Below are positions 1 through 7,663 of a DNA stretch of 64,000 nucleotides, one piece after another (the first letter of the stretch is position 1; each line of letters opens with the position of its first letter). Source of the stretch: Janibacter cremeus. Lineage in GTDB: Bacteria; Actinomycetota; Actinomycetes; Actinomycetales; Dermatophilaceae. Location: positions 1,860,001 to 1,924,000 of the forward strand of contig NZ_JACCAE010000001.1 of NCBI RefSeq assembly GCF_013409205.1, written 5' to 3'. The position numbers and the translations under genes were made by a program. Below the pieces are notes generated by a model, which was not told where the DNA came from, did not search any database, and was given only the letters and a program-made list of their open reading frames with translations.

Positions 1-917
1 TGGCCCGTCGCATGCACATCGGGGACTTCGACGTCACGGTTCTCACCGACCAGATCGTGTGGCAGCTGCGGCTGCCCCGGGTGCTCGGGGCGGCTGCGGT
101 CGGAGCCGCACTGGCGATCTCGGGTGCGGTGCTCCAGTCACTCACCCGCAACGACCTCGCCGATCCCTACCTGCTCGGGATCTCCGGCGGAGGTGGGGTC
201 GGCGCGGTCGCGGTCATCGTGCTCGGGTTCCCCGTTGCCGGCATCCTCGGCACGGCGGCGCTGGCGATCGGCGCCTTCGTGGGAGCCCTCGGGGCGCTGG
301 CACTCGTGCTGGCCCTCTCGGCCACCCGCGAAGGGGACCTGCCACCGGCTCGCACCGTGCTGGCAGGTGTCGCCGTGGGCCTGGCGTGCTCGTCGGCCGT
401 CTCCTTCATGGTGACCGTGCTCGGCGACCGGAACACCGCCAACCAGGTCCTGCACTGGACCCTCGGGTCGGTGGCCGGCGTGCGCTGGTCCTCCGCCGTC
501 TTCCTCGTGGTCGTCGCAGTCCTCGCCACGGTGGTGCTCATCGGTTTCGCCAGGACCTTGGACGCCTTCGCCTTCGGGGAGAACACCGCCCGCACTCTCG
601 GGATCCACGTGGAGCGGGTCCGGTGGACGCTGCTGGGACTGACGGCGCTGGTGACCGCCTGCGCGGTCGCGTACGCGGGTCTCATCGGGTTCGTCGGGCT
701 GGTCGTGCCGCATGTGGTCCGTTTGCTGATCGGGCCGGCCCACGGCGTGCTCCTGCCGCTGTCAGCGATCCTCGGCGCCACCGCGCTCGTGGGGGCGGAC
801 ACGCTCTCACGCACCCTCGTGGAGAGCCAGGAGGTCCCGCTGGGCGTGGTGACCGGACTCGTCGGTGCACCGGTGTTCGCACTGCTGCTGCACCGGGAGA
901 GGAGAAGGCTCGGATGA
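1..917 (+). CDS. FecCD-family ABC transporter permease, 5'-partial
   Basis: This is an inner-membrane permease of the BtuC/FecCD family, which imports iron-siderophore, heme or cobalamin. The reading frame is open to the left edge, and the first ATG at 12 falls after the family's first membrane helix, so the true start is upstream and roughly 40 residues are missing. Visible family features are the RLPRVL segment before helix 2, the GAVLQSLTRNDLADPYLLGIS stretch and the GLIGFVGLVVPHVVRL loop that contacts the ATPase. It overlaps the next gene by four bases (ATGA). The substrate is unknown; the downstream chelatase-like gene favours a corrinoid, cobalt or heme-type ligand, which is an inference. 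Confidence 0.9.
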   Translation, partial: ARRMHIGDFDVTVLTDQIVWQLRLPRVLGAAAVGAALAISGAVLQSLTRNDLADPYLLGISGGGGVGAVAVIVLGFPVAGILGTAALAIGAFVGALGALALVLALSATREGDLPPARTVLAGVAVGLACSSAVSFMVTVLGDRNTANQVLHWTLGSVAGVRWSSAVFLVVVAVLATVVLIGFARTLDAFAFGENTARTLGIHVERVRWTLLGLTALVTACAVAYAGLIGFVGLVVPHVVRLLIGPAHGVLLPLSAILGATALVGADTLSRTLVESQEVPLGVVTGLVGAPVFALLLHRERRRLG

Positions 918-1720
918 GCTGCATCACCAGCGCCGGCGTCGCCTGGGCGGCTCACGGCGTCTCGTGGACGGTCGACGACACGACCGTGCTGGACGGGGTG
1001 ACGCTGTCGGGCGAGCCCGGCCGCGTGACGGCCCTCCTGGGGCCCAACGGGTCCGGCAAGACGACCTTCCTCTCCCTCCTCTCCGGGGTGCGCAAACCGT
1101 CGACGGGGCGCATCGAGGTGGGTGACCCGCCGCGCCCCCTTCGCCGGATGAGGCCCCGGACCCGGGCACGCACCCTGGCCCTGGTCGAGCAGCACGCGGA
1201 CACCGGTCTGCAGCTGACCGTGCGCCAGGTCGTCGAGCTCGGGCGCATCCCCCACCGCAGGCGGGACGCCACGCACGAGGACCACTCCGTCGTGAGTGAG
1301 GCCATGCAGCTCGCCGAGGTCTCCCATCTGGTCGACCGCTCGTGGGCGACGTTGTCGGGGGGTGAGCGCCAGCGGGTGCAGCTGGCGCGGGCGCTGGCGC
1401 AGCAGCCGTCGCTGCTTCTGCTGGACGAGCCGACCAACCATCTCGACCTGCACCACCAGATCGACTTCCTCACCCGGATCCGCTCCCTCGGGGTGACCAC
1501 GATCGCGGCCCTGCACGATCTCGAGCTGGCCGCTGCCTTCTGCGACGACGCCGCCGTCCTGGAGGGTGGCCGCCTCGTCAGATCAGGCACGGTTGATGAG
1601 GTGCTCACCCCCGAGCTCGTCGCCGACGTGTACCGCGTCGACGCAGACGTCGAGCGGCATCCGCGGGTCGCAAGGCCCCACGTGCGGTGGGCGGGCCTCA
1701 TCGAGGAGGGCGCCCGATGA
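914..1720 (+). CDS. ABC transporter ATP-binding protein (FecE/BtuD/HmuV type)
   Basis: This 268-residue protein is the ATPase partner of the upstream FecCD permease. Walker A is GPNGSGKTT at residues 43-51, the signature is LSGGERQRV, and Walker B runs into LLLLDEPTNHLDL. The ATG at 914 was chosen because it overlaps the permease stop as ATGA; the frame is open further upstream but that part only shadows the permease. It in turn overlaps the next gene as ATGA at 1717, so the three genes look translationally coupled. It would energise import of a metal-chelate or cofactor across the membrane. The substrate cannot be told from the ATPase. Confidence 0.9.
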   Translation: MSCITSAGVAWAAHGVSWTVDDTTVLDGVTLSGEPGRVTALLGPNGSGKTTFLSLLSGVRKPSTGRIEVGDPPRPLRRMRPRTRARTLALVEQHADTGLQLTVRQVVELGRIPHRRRDATHEDHSVVSEAMQLAEVSHLVDRSWATLSGGERQRVQLARALAQQPSLLLLDEPTNHLDLHHQIDFLTRIRSLGVTTIAALHDLELAAAFCDDAAVLEGGRLVRSGTVDEVLTPELVADVYRVDADVERHPRVARPHVRWAGLIEEGAR

Positions 1721-2478
1721 GCGCCGCCGCACGAGACGAAGGGGGGACGTCCTCCCCCTTCGTCCTCGTCGGTATGTCGCCGCGAGAGGCTGCTGACCGC
1801 TGTGATCTCGACCGGTTGGCCGCGGCCACGGGGGCGAGCGTCGCATTCCTGCAGATGGCTGATCCATCGCTGGCCGCCGCGCTGACCCGGCTGGCTGACA
1901 ACGGTGCCGAGGACGTCCGTCTGGTCGCCGCGCGGCTGGGGTCCACGGGCCCTGCCAACTCCTGGCTGAGGCGCATCGCCGGCCACTGGGTGCGTGGACG
2001 CCGTGCCGCGTCCCTGCCCCTGCCAACCGTCCACGTGGCAACCACGATGCTGCGCCGGGACCCCACCGTCGAGGGCGTCATGACTGCGCTGCGAGAGACT
2101 CGGCGGATCACCGGTGACGAGGCCGGGCTGACGTCCGCGGCCTGGGACGAGGTCCCGGGCCATCGGCATCACGTCCTGGTCTGCCGGGGCCCGCGGTGTA
2201 CTGCGGCGGGATCCGAGGGAACTCTCGGGGCGATCACTGCTGGGCTGCGCGCGGACGGCCACGCAGATGACCGGGCGCTCGTCACGGTCACCGGATGCCT
2301 CTTCCCGTGCAATCACGCACCGGTGGTGGTGGTTCAGCCCGATGACGTCTGGTACTCGGCGGTGGACCCCGATGGTGCCGGGAGCATCATCGAGCAGCAC
2401 CTCCTGCGCGGTACGCCGGTCGCCGAACATCGCCTGGTACGGCCGCCAGAACTCGGTCGTGTGCCGGGGGCGGATTGA
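1717..2478 (+). CDS. CbiX-like chelatase domain fused to [2Fe-2S] thioredoxin-like ferredoxin
   Basis: A 253-residue, two-part protein. The N-terminal about 140 residues resemble a single CbiX/SirB-type sirohydrochlorin chelatase half-domain, with FVLVGMSP early and VHVATTML later. The C-terminal about 100 residues look like a thioredoxin-fold [2Fe-2S] ferredoxin with four candidate ligand cysteines, C156 and C161 in CRGPRC and C194 and C198 in GCLFPC. The start is the ATG overlapping the ATPase stop. Sitting last in a FecCD operon suggests a role in handling an imported tetrapyrrole, cobalt or iron. The chelatase part is divergent, so activity is uncertain. Two copies of the window-wide GAAGGGGG motif lie in its first 45 bases. 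Confidence 0.65.
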   Translation: MSAAARDEGGTSSPFVLVGMSPREAADRCDLDRLAAATGASVAFLQMADPSLAAALTRLADNGAEDVRLVAARLGSTGPANSWLRRIAGHWVRGRRAASLPLPTVHVATTMLRRDPTVEGVMTALRETRRITGDEAGLTSAAWDEVPGHRHHVLVCRGPRCTAAGSEGTLGAITAGLRADGHADDRALVTVTGCLFPCNHAPVVVVQPDDVWYSAVDPDGAGSIIEQHLLRGTPVAEHRLVRPPELGRVPGAD

Positions 2479-2480
2479 CA

Positions 2481-2494
2481 TAGCCTTGTCGGTC
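2481..2494 (+). promoter_or_regulatory. Leaderless-type -10 element for the DrrA-like gene
   Basis: TAGCCT at 2481-2486 matches the actinobacterial TANNNT -10 pattern and ends 8 nt before the GTG at 2495. No ribosome binding site precedes that GTG, which is consistent with a leaderless transcript. Confidence 0.4.
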
Positions 2495-3469
2495 GTGAGT
2501 GGTGCAGCGATCGAGGCCGAGGGCCTGACCAAGAACTACGGGCAGGTCCGGGCCCTGAAGGGCATCGACCTCGCCGTCCCCGCCGGAAGCGTGCTCGGCG
2601 TGCTCGGGCCCAACGGTGCCGGCAAGACGACGGCGGTGCGCATCCTCTCCACCCTCATCAAGCCGGACTCGGGCCGAGCGAACGTCGCCGGCATCGACGT
2701 CGTCGCCAACCCGCTCGCCGTCCGCTCGCAGATCGGGGTCGCCGGGCAGTACGCCGCGGTCGACGAGTACCTCTCCGGCCGGGAGAACCTCGAGATGATC
2801 GGTCGGCTCTACCACCTCGGTGGCCGGGCGGCGCGGGGCCGGGCCGACGAGCTGCTCGCCGACTTCCGACTCGAGGACGCCGCGGACCGGCCGGCGAAGA
2901 CCTACTCCGGTGGCATGCGCCGCCGCCTCGACCTCGCCGGTGCGCTCGTCACAAGACCACCGGTGGTCTTCCTGGACGAGCCGACGACCGGCTTGGACCC
3001 GCGCTCGCGCGGCGACATGTGGGAGGTCATCCGCGAGCTCGTCGGTAGTGGTGCGACCGTGCTGCTGACGACGCAGTACCTGGAGGAGGCCGACTTCCTC
3101 GCCGACGACATCGTCGTCATCGACCAGGGCGAGATCATTGCGCAGGGGAGCGCCGACCAGCTCAAGGCGAAGGTCGGTGGTGAGCGACTGACGGTCACCG
3201 TGGCCGACGCTGACCGCATCGGCGACGCCATCACCGTCCTGACGCCGGTGGGGATCGCAGACGCTGACGTCGACGAGCACACACGAACGATCACCATCCC
3301 CATCGACACCGGGACGAACGCGCTCGTCGACGCCGTGGGGCGGCTGGGTCGCGAGGGGATCACCGTTCAGGACATCGGTATCCGCCGTCCCACCCTCGAC
3401 GACGCCTTCCTCTCCCTGACCGGTCACCGCGCCGAGGACGAGGGCGCCACCCAGGAGGAGAGCGCATGA
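2495..3469 (+). CDS. Daunorubicin-resistance-type (DrrA) ABC exporter ATPase
   Basis: A 324-residue ATPase of the DrrA/CcmA type that powers export of drugs or lipids through an ABC-2 permease. Walker A is GPNGAGKTT at residues 38-46, the signature is YSGGMRRRLDLA, Walker B is VVFLDEPTTGLD, and the H-loop region reads LLTTQYLEEADFLAD, typical of DrrA. The C-terminal about 90 residues form the usual regulatory extension. The frame is open into the preceding gene, so the start was placed at the GTG before SGAAIEAEGLTKNYG. It overlaps the permease gene as ATGA at 3466. The cargo is not predictable. Confidence 0.88.
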   Translation: MSGAAIEAEGLTKNYGQVRALKGIDLAVPAGSVLGVLGPNGAGKTTAVRILSTLIKPDSGRANVAGIDVVANPLAVRSQIGVAGQYAAVDEYLSGRENLEMIGRLYHLGGRAARGRADELLADFRLEDAADRPAKTYSGGMRRRLDLAGALVTRPPVVFLDEPTTGLDPRSRGDMWEVIRELVGSGATVLLTTQYLEEADFLADDIVVIDQGEIIAQGSADQLKAKVGGERLTVTVADADRIGDAITVLTPVGIADADVDEHTRTITIPIDTGTNALVDAVGRLGREGITVQDIGIRRPTLDDAFLSLTGHRAEDEGATQEESA

Positions 3470-4293
3470 ACCACCTCGCCAGCGACTCCTGGACGATCGT
3501 CCGGCGCAACCTGATCAAGATCAAGCGGGTCCCCGACCTGCTCGTCTTCACCACGCTGCAGCCGATCATGTTCGTGCTGCTCTTCGGCTTCGTCTTCGGC
3601 TCGCTCGCGATGGGCAATGCAGACGGCTATCGCGAGTTCATGATGGCCGGCATCTTTGCCCAGACCGTCGTCTTCGGCGGCACGTACACCGGCTTCGGGA
3701 TGGCCGAGGACATGCAGAAGGGGGTCATCGACCGCTTTCGTACGCTGCCGATGCACCCCGGTGCGGTCCTCATCGGTCGCACCCTGTCGGATGTGGTCAA
3801 CAACGTCATCTCCCTCATCGTCATGGCCGTGACCGGACTGGCCATCGGGTGGCGAGTGCACGAGGGCATCGTCCCGGTGACGCTCGCATTCCTGCTCCTG
3901 CTGCTCTTCGCCTACGCGATCAGCTGGATCATGGCGTGGGTCGGGTTGAAGGTGCGCAGCCCGGAGATCGTCGGCAACGCCTCCTTCCTCGTCATCTTCC
4001 CGCTGACGTTCATCGCCAACACCTTCGTCCCCGCAGAGAACCTGCCTGCGGTGCTGCGGACCTTCGCCGGCTGGAATCCCGTCTCGACACTGGCGCACGC
4101 CGCCCGCGAGAACTTCGGCAACCTCGACTCCCTCGCCGGTCAGGGGATGACCGGGCAGGCGGCCCGTGAGGCCGCCGAGTACACCTGGGCTCTGCAGCAC
4201 GCGGAGATCTACACGCTCGCCTGGGTGCTCCTCATCCTCGCGATCTTCGTGCCACTGTCGATCAGGACCTACCAGCGCACCGTCCTGCGCTGA
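3466..4293 (+). CDS. ABC-2 type exporter permease (DrrB family)
   Basis: A 275-residue integral membrane protein with about six hydrophobic segments, the length and layout of DrrB-type permeases. The conserved ABC-2 region DRFRTLPMHPGAVLIGRTLSD follows the second helix. It overlaps the ATPase gene by four bases and forms the exporter with it in the inner membrane. A copy of GAAGGGGG lies in the coding sequence at 3717-3724. Confidence 0.88.
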   Translation: MNHLASDSWTIVRRNLIKIKRVPDLLVFTTLQPIMFVLLFGFVFGSLAMGNADGYREFMMAGIFAQTVVFGGTYTGFGMAEDMQKGVIDRFRTLPMHPGAVLIGRTLSDVVNNVISLIVMAVTGLAIGWRVHEGIVPVTLAFLLLLLFAYAISWIMAWVGLKVRSPEIVGNASFLVIFPLTFIANTFVPAENLPAVLRTFAGWNPVSTLAHAARENFGNLDSLAGQGMTGQAAREAAEYTWALQHAEIYTLAWVLLILAIFVPLSIRTYQRTVLR

Positions 4294-4319
4294 CCCGCCT
4301 CTCCAGGAGGAGCGATCAC

Positions 4320-5087
4320 ATGGAGCACTACTTCGAGCGCGCCGGTGCGCACTCCTACCGCGCGACCCGGCACACCACCGGAGCCTGGCGCACGAGTGAG
4401 CAGCACATCGCACCCGCTCTCGGCCTGCTGGTGCACGCGGTCGAGTGCGACCGTGAGGAGCGTGCCGGGGACAAGGTCATCGGGCGCCTCTCCTTCGACA
4501 TCCTGGGCACGGTCGCGGTCGAGGAGGTCGAGACCTCCGTGCGCGTCATCCGGCCGGGGCGCACGATCGAGCTCGTCGAGGCGACGCTCGCGCACGCCGG
4601 CCGTCCCGCGGTCACGCTCCGTGCCTGGTTGATGCAGGCGGGCGAGACCGGTGAGTTGGCCGGTGACCACCACGCGCCCATGCCCTCGGTGGAGCAGACG
4701 CCGGTGTGGGACATGAGCACGGTGTGGCCGGGTGGGTTCATCGCCTCGGCCGAGGTGCGCCGCGCTCAGGACGCGCCGGGTCGGGCCCGGGCCTGGGTGC
4801 GCTCGGACGTGGCGCTCGTCGACGACGATGACGTGAGCCCGCTCGCCCATGCGGCACGACTCCTCGACATCGCCAACGGGATCGCCGTCCGGGTCAGCCC
4901 GCAGGAGGTCGCCTTCCCCAACCTCGACCTGACGGCGCACCTGTTCCGTCAGCCGCGGGGGGAGTGGCTCGGCTTCGACACGAGCGTCTCCTTCGGGCCC
5001 GGCGGGACCGGGGTGACGAGTACCGTCCTGCACGACGAGTCGGGTGCCGTCGGGACGATGGACCAGATCCTCACGGTGCGGCCCTGA
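4320..5087 (+). CDS. Thioesterase-family (double hotdog) protein
   Basis: A 255-residue cytoplasmic protein resembling the acyl-CoA thioesterase-like family with two hotdog domains (TesB-like/4HBT_3). Recognisable segments are an early GRLSFDILG strand, VRVIRPGRTIELVEA, and a second half with ARLLDIANGI and GEWLGFDTSVSFG. A strong AGGAGG ribosome binding site lies a few bases upstream of the ATG. It follows the exporter genes after 26 bp and may be cotranscribed. Substrate chain length cannot be inferred. Confidence 0.7.
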   Translation: MEHYFERAGAHSYRATRHTTGAWRTSEQHIAPALGLLVHAVECDREERAGDKVIGRLSFDILGTVAVEEVETSVRVIRPGRTIELVEATLAHAGRPAVTLRAWLMQAGETGELAGDHHAPMPSVEQTPVWDMSTVWPGGFIASAEVRRAQDAPGRARAWVRSDVALVDDDDVSPLAHAARLLDIANGIAVRVSPQEVAFPNLDLTAHLFRQPRGEWLGFDTSVSFGPGGTGVTSTVLHDESGAVGTMDQILTVRP

Positions 5088-5094
5088 TCCGAGG

Positions 5095-5106
5095 CAGGAT
5101 GGGGGC
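5095..5106 (+). promoter_or_regulatory. Leaderless-type -10 (CAGGAT) for the ASCH gene
   Basis: CAGGAT at 5095-5100 ends exactly six bases before the ATG at 5107, the spacing seen at many starts in this window. Confidence 0.4.
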
Positions 5107-5607
5107 ATGGATGACATCGAGGCCTTTTGGGAGCGTGCGCAGCAGCATGCTCAGCTGGCGACCCTGAGCTCGTACATGGGCGAGAGCGTCTTGGCGACAC
5201 TGCGACCCCCGGCCTGGGCCTTCGGAGCCACGCCCGAGCAGGCCGATGAGCTGCTCGGCCTGGTGCTCGATGGATCGAAGACCGCGACGGCGTCGGCCCT
5301 GTGGGACTACGAGGCCGAGGGGGAGGACCTGCCCGTGGCGGGCACCCTGGGCATCGTCGTCGACAGCTCCGGGACGCCGCGCGCCCTCGTCGTCACCACG
5401 GACGTGCGCACCGTCCCCTTCGACGAGGTCGACGAGGACCATGCCCACGCCGAGGGGGAGGGGGACCGGACTCTGGCGTACTGGCGGCGCGTTCACGAGG
5501 AGTTCTTCACCGAGCACGCGGGCCACGACAAGGGTTTCGCGTCGGACATGCCGGTCGTGCTCGAGCGCTTCCGTGTCCTGCACGCCGAGTCCTCCGACGC
5601 CGACTGA
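5107..5607 (+). CDS. ASCH domain protein
   Basis: A 166-residue protein of the ASCH superfamily, a beta-barrel fold related to PUA and thought to bind RNA or nucleotide derivatives. The GSKTATASALWDYE segment is the conserved ASCH core with its GxKxxT motif, followed by PVAGTLGIVVDSSGTPRALV. The ATG at 5107 is supported by the CAGGAT element and leaves only a short gap after the thioesterase-like gene. Function is unknown. Confidence 0.75.
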   Translation: MDDIEAFWERAQQHAQLATLSSYMGESVLATLRPPAWAFGATPEQADELLGLVLDGSKTATASALWDYEAEGEDLPVAGTLGIVVDSSGTPRALVVTTDVRTVPFDEVDEDHAHAEGEGDRTLAYWRRVHEEFFTEHAGHDKGFASDMPVVLERFRVLHAESSDAD

Positions 5608-5648
5608 TACCCCACGCCCCCACTGCCCCGACGTGTCCACGGGCACGT

Positions 5649-5705
5649 CGAGTCATGGCGAGGGGTCGGAATCCGCAGTGTTCTGCGACCCCTCGCCATG
5701 ACTCG
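5649..5705. terminator. Long hairpin between convergent ASCH gene and recD
   Basis: A perfect inverted repeat with 20-bp arms (5649-5668 and 5686-5705) and a 17-nt loop, with no U tract. It lies exactly between converging genes, so a bidirectional terminator is the likely role. The arm contains CATGGCGAGGGG, which recurs in the hairpin at 26947-26997. Confidence 0.7.
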
Positions 5706-5719
5706 GCGACAGGGGTTGG

Positions 5720-7663
5720 TCAGACGCGGTGGCGCAGGCCGGTGGCGCGCTGGGTGCGACGGGTGATCGCGGCGCGGATCGCCTCCTGCGAGCCGACGAG
5801 GAGGACTGACTTCTGCGCGCGGGTGATCGCGGTGTAGAGCAACTCGCGAGTCAGGAGTCGTGAGTCCGCGTCGGGCAGGAGCACGGTCACCGAGGTCGCC
5901 TGGCTGCCCTGGCTCTTGTGGATCGTCATCGCGTGAGCGGTGTCGACGTCCGCGAGGGACGTCGCGGCGTGCACCTGCGGCGCCCCGGGTTCGCCGAAGA
6001 CCCCGACAACGCGGCCGTCCCGGCGCAGTGACATCACCCCGGCGTCGCCGTTGAAGAGCCCGAGGCCGCGGTCGTTCGCGGTCACGAGCAGCGGCCGCCC
6101 GACCTGCTGCCGGCCGTGGTAGTCGGTCGCCTCGCCGAGCCAGCGCTCGACCCGGTCGTTCCACGGGCCGACGCCCCAGGGGCCGTCGCGGTGGGCGCAG
6201 AGCAGCCGGTGCTCCCCGAGCTCGTGCAGGGCCGCCGCGTACTCCCCGTCGAGGGCGAGCCGACGCAACCGCAGGGCGTGCTCCAGCAGCCGTGGTCGCA
6301 GCGCCTCGTCGGCCTCGAGGACGTGGTCGACGTGGATGTGCTGCACCGGACCACCCGGTGTGGCCGAGGCGAGGGTCGACAGAGCCCTGTCGGCATCGCC
6401 GACCCGTACGGCTTCGGCCAGGGCTCCGATCTCCGCGCCGAACCGGTGCGACGTCTCCAGTCGCGCGACCGGGCTGCTGCCCCTCTTCGGGGCTTCCTTC
6501 GAGGGTGCTTCGTCGTACCACCCACTCGTAGCGTGGGACCCAAGGGCATCGCCCTCGCCGTCCCTCGGGGAACCGCCCTCGCCGTAGCCGGCGACGAGGT
6601 CGGCGAGCACCGCACCGGCCTCGACGGAGGCCAGCTGGTCGGGGTCGCCGACGAGCAGGAGACGGGTGTTGGGGCGTAGTGCCTCGAGGAGTCGGGCGGT
6701 GAGTGTCAGCGAGAGCATCGACGCCTCGTCGACGACGACGATGTCGTGCGGTAGGGGGTTGCCGCGCCCGCGGCGGAAGCGGTTGCCGCTGTCCGGGCGC
6801 CACCCGAGCAGGCGGTGGACGGTCACGGCCTCGATATCCGTGCCCAGACGCTCCCGGTCCTGGGGGGAGAGCCTTGCGAGGGACTCGATGACCGACTCCC
6901 GCAGGCGGGCGGCGGCCTTGCCGGTCGGTGCGGCCAGCGCGATACGTGGGCGGCGGCCGGTGGCCTCCGCCTGCTCGAGCAGCAGCGTCAGGAGGCCGGC
7001 GACGGTCGAGGTCTTGCCGGTTCCGGGGCCGCCCGCGAGCACGGTGGTCAGGCGGGTGACGGCGGTGCGCACGGCATCGCTCTGCTCGGTCCAGCTCGCA
7101 CCGGGGAAGACCCGCTGCAGCCCGGCCGCGAGCTTCGCCTCGTCGACGGCCGGCGCGGGGGTGGCGGCGCGTCGGGCGAGGTCCTCGGCGACCTGCACCT
7201 CCTCGCGGTGGTAGCGGTCGAGGTAGACCAGGCCGTGCTCGACCCGCAGCACCCCGGCGGCCGTGAGTGCGCTGTCGGCCACGCGTTGCAGCCACTCATC
7301 GGCAGGCGGCAGGTCAGTCCAGGCATCTTTGGTGGCCACGTCACCGGTGGAGTTGCCTGCGGGCGAAGCTCCGCTCGCGAGAACATCAACCGAAAGGTCG
7401 TCCTCCTCGCCGGTCGCGGTCTCGGTGAGCAGCTCGTGAGCGTGCTCGGGCTCCAGGCACGTCGATCCTTCGCGGGCGGCGCGCACGACGAGTGCGAGCG
7501 TCACGCGCACGAGCGGGTCGTGCTCGTCGACGAGCTGCGCCAACCGGGTGGCGACGTGCACGTCGGCGGCCTCGATGATGCCAGCGGCGTTCAGGTCCGC
7601 GAGGTCGCCGGTCGCGCCGAGGGCCAGGCGACGGTCGTACCGGTCCTGCTCGACCGTGGTCAT
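5720..7663 (-). CDS. recD: RecBCD helicase-nuclease, RecD (alpha) subunit
   Basis: A 647-residue SF1 helicase subunit that moves 5' to 3' within RecBCD during double-strand-break processing. Walker A is GGPGTGKTST at residues 211-220, followed by APTGKA (245-250), DEASM (312-316), GDPDQL (339-344) and SHRFG near 405. The start ATG overlaps the recB stop by four bases. Between the GDPDQL and SHRFG motifs, residues about 360-397 are a low-complexity insert rich in G, S, E and K that looks foreign to the helicase core. It is the last gene of a recC-recB-recD operon and ends at a long hairpin. Confidence 0.95.
   Translation of the reverse strand: MTTVEQDRYDRRLALGATGDLADLNAAGIIEAADVHVATRLAQLVDEHDPLVRVTLALVVRAAREGSTCLEPEHAHELLTETATGEEDDLSVDVLASGASPAGNSTGDVATKDAWTDLPPADEWLQRVADSALTAAGVLRVEHGLVYLDRYHREEVQVAEDLARRAATPAPAVDEAKLAAGLQRVFPGASWTEQSDAVRTAVTRLTTVLAGGPGTGKTSTVAGLLTLLLEQAEATGRRPRIALAAPTGKAAARLRESVIESLARLSPQDRERLGTDIEAVTVHRLLGWRPDSGNRFRRGRGNPLPHDIVVVDEASMLSLTLTARLLEALRPNTRLLLVGDPDQLASVEAGAVLADLVAGYGEGGSPRDGEGDALGSHATSGWYDEAPSKEAPKRGSSPVARLETSHRFGAEIGALAEAVRVGDADRALSTLASATPGGPVQHIHVDHVLEADEALRPRLLEHALRLRRLALDGEYAAALHELGEHRLLCAHRDGPWGVGPWNDRVERWLGEATDYHGRQQVGRPLLVTANDRGLGLFNGDAGVMSLRRDGRVVGVFGEPGAPQVHAATSLADVDTAHAMTIHKSQGSQATSVTVLLPDADSRLLTRELLYTAITRAQKSVLLVGSQEAIRAAITRRTQRATGLRHRV

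Noticed and set aside
59..913. Long open frame upstream of the ABC ATPase gene, overlapping the FecCD permease.
   Set aside because: It is an Arg/Pro-rich shadow of the permease in another frame; the ATPase homology begins at the ATG at 914.
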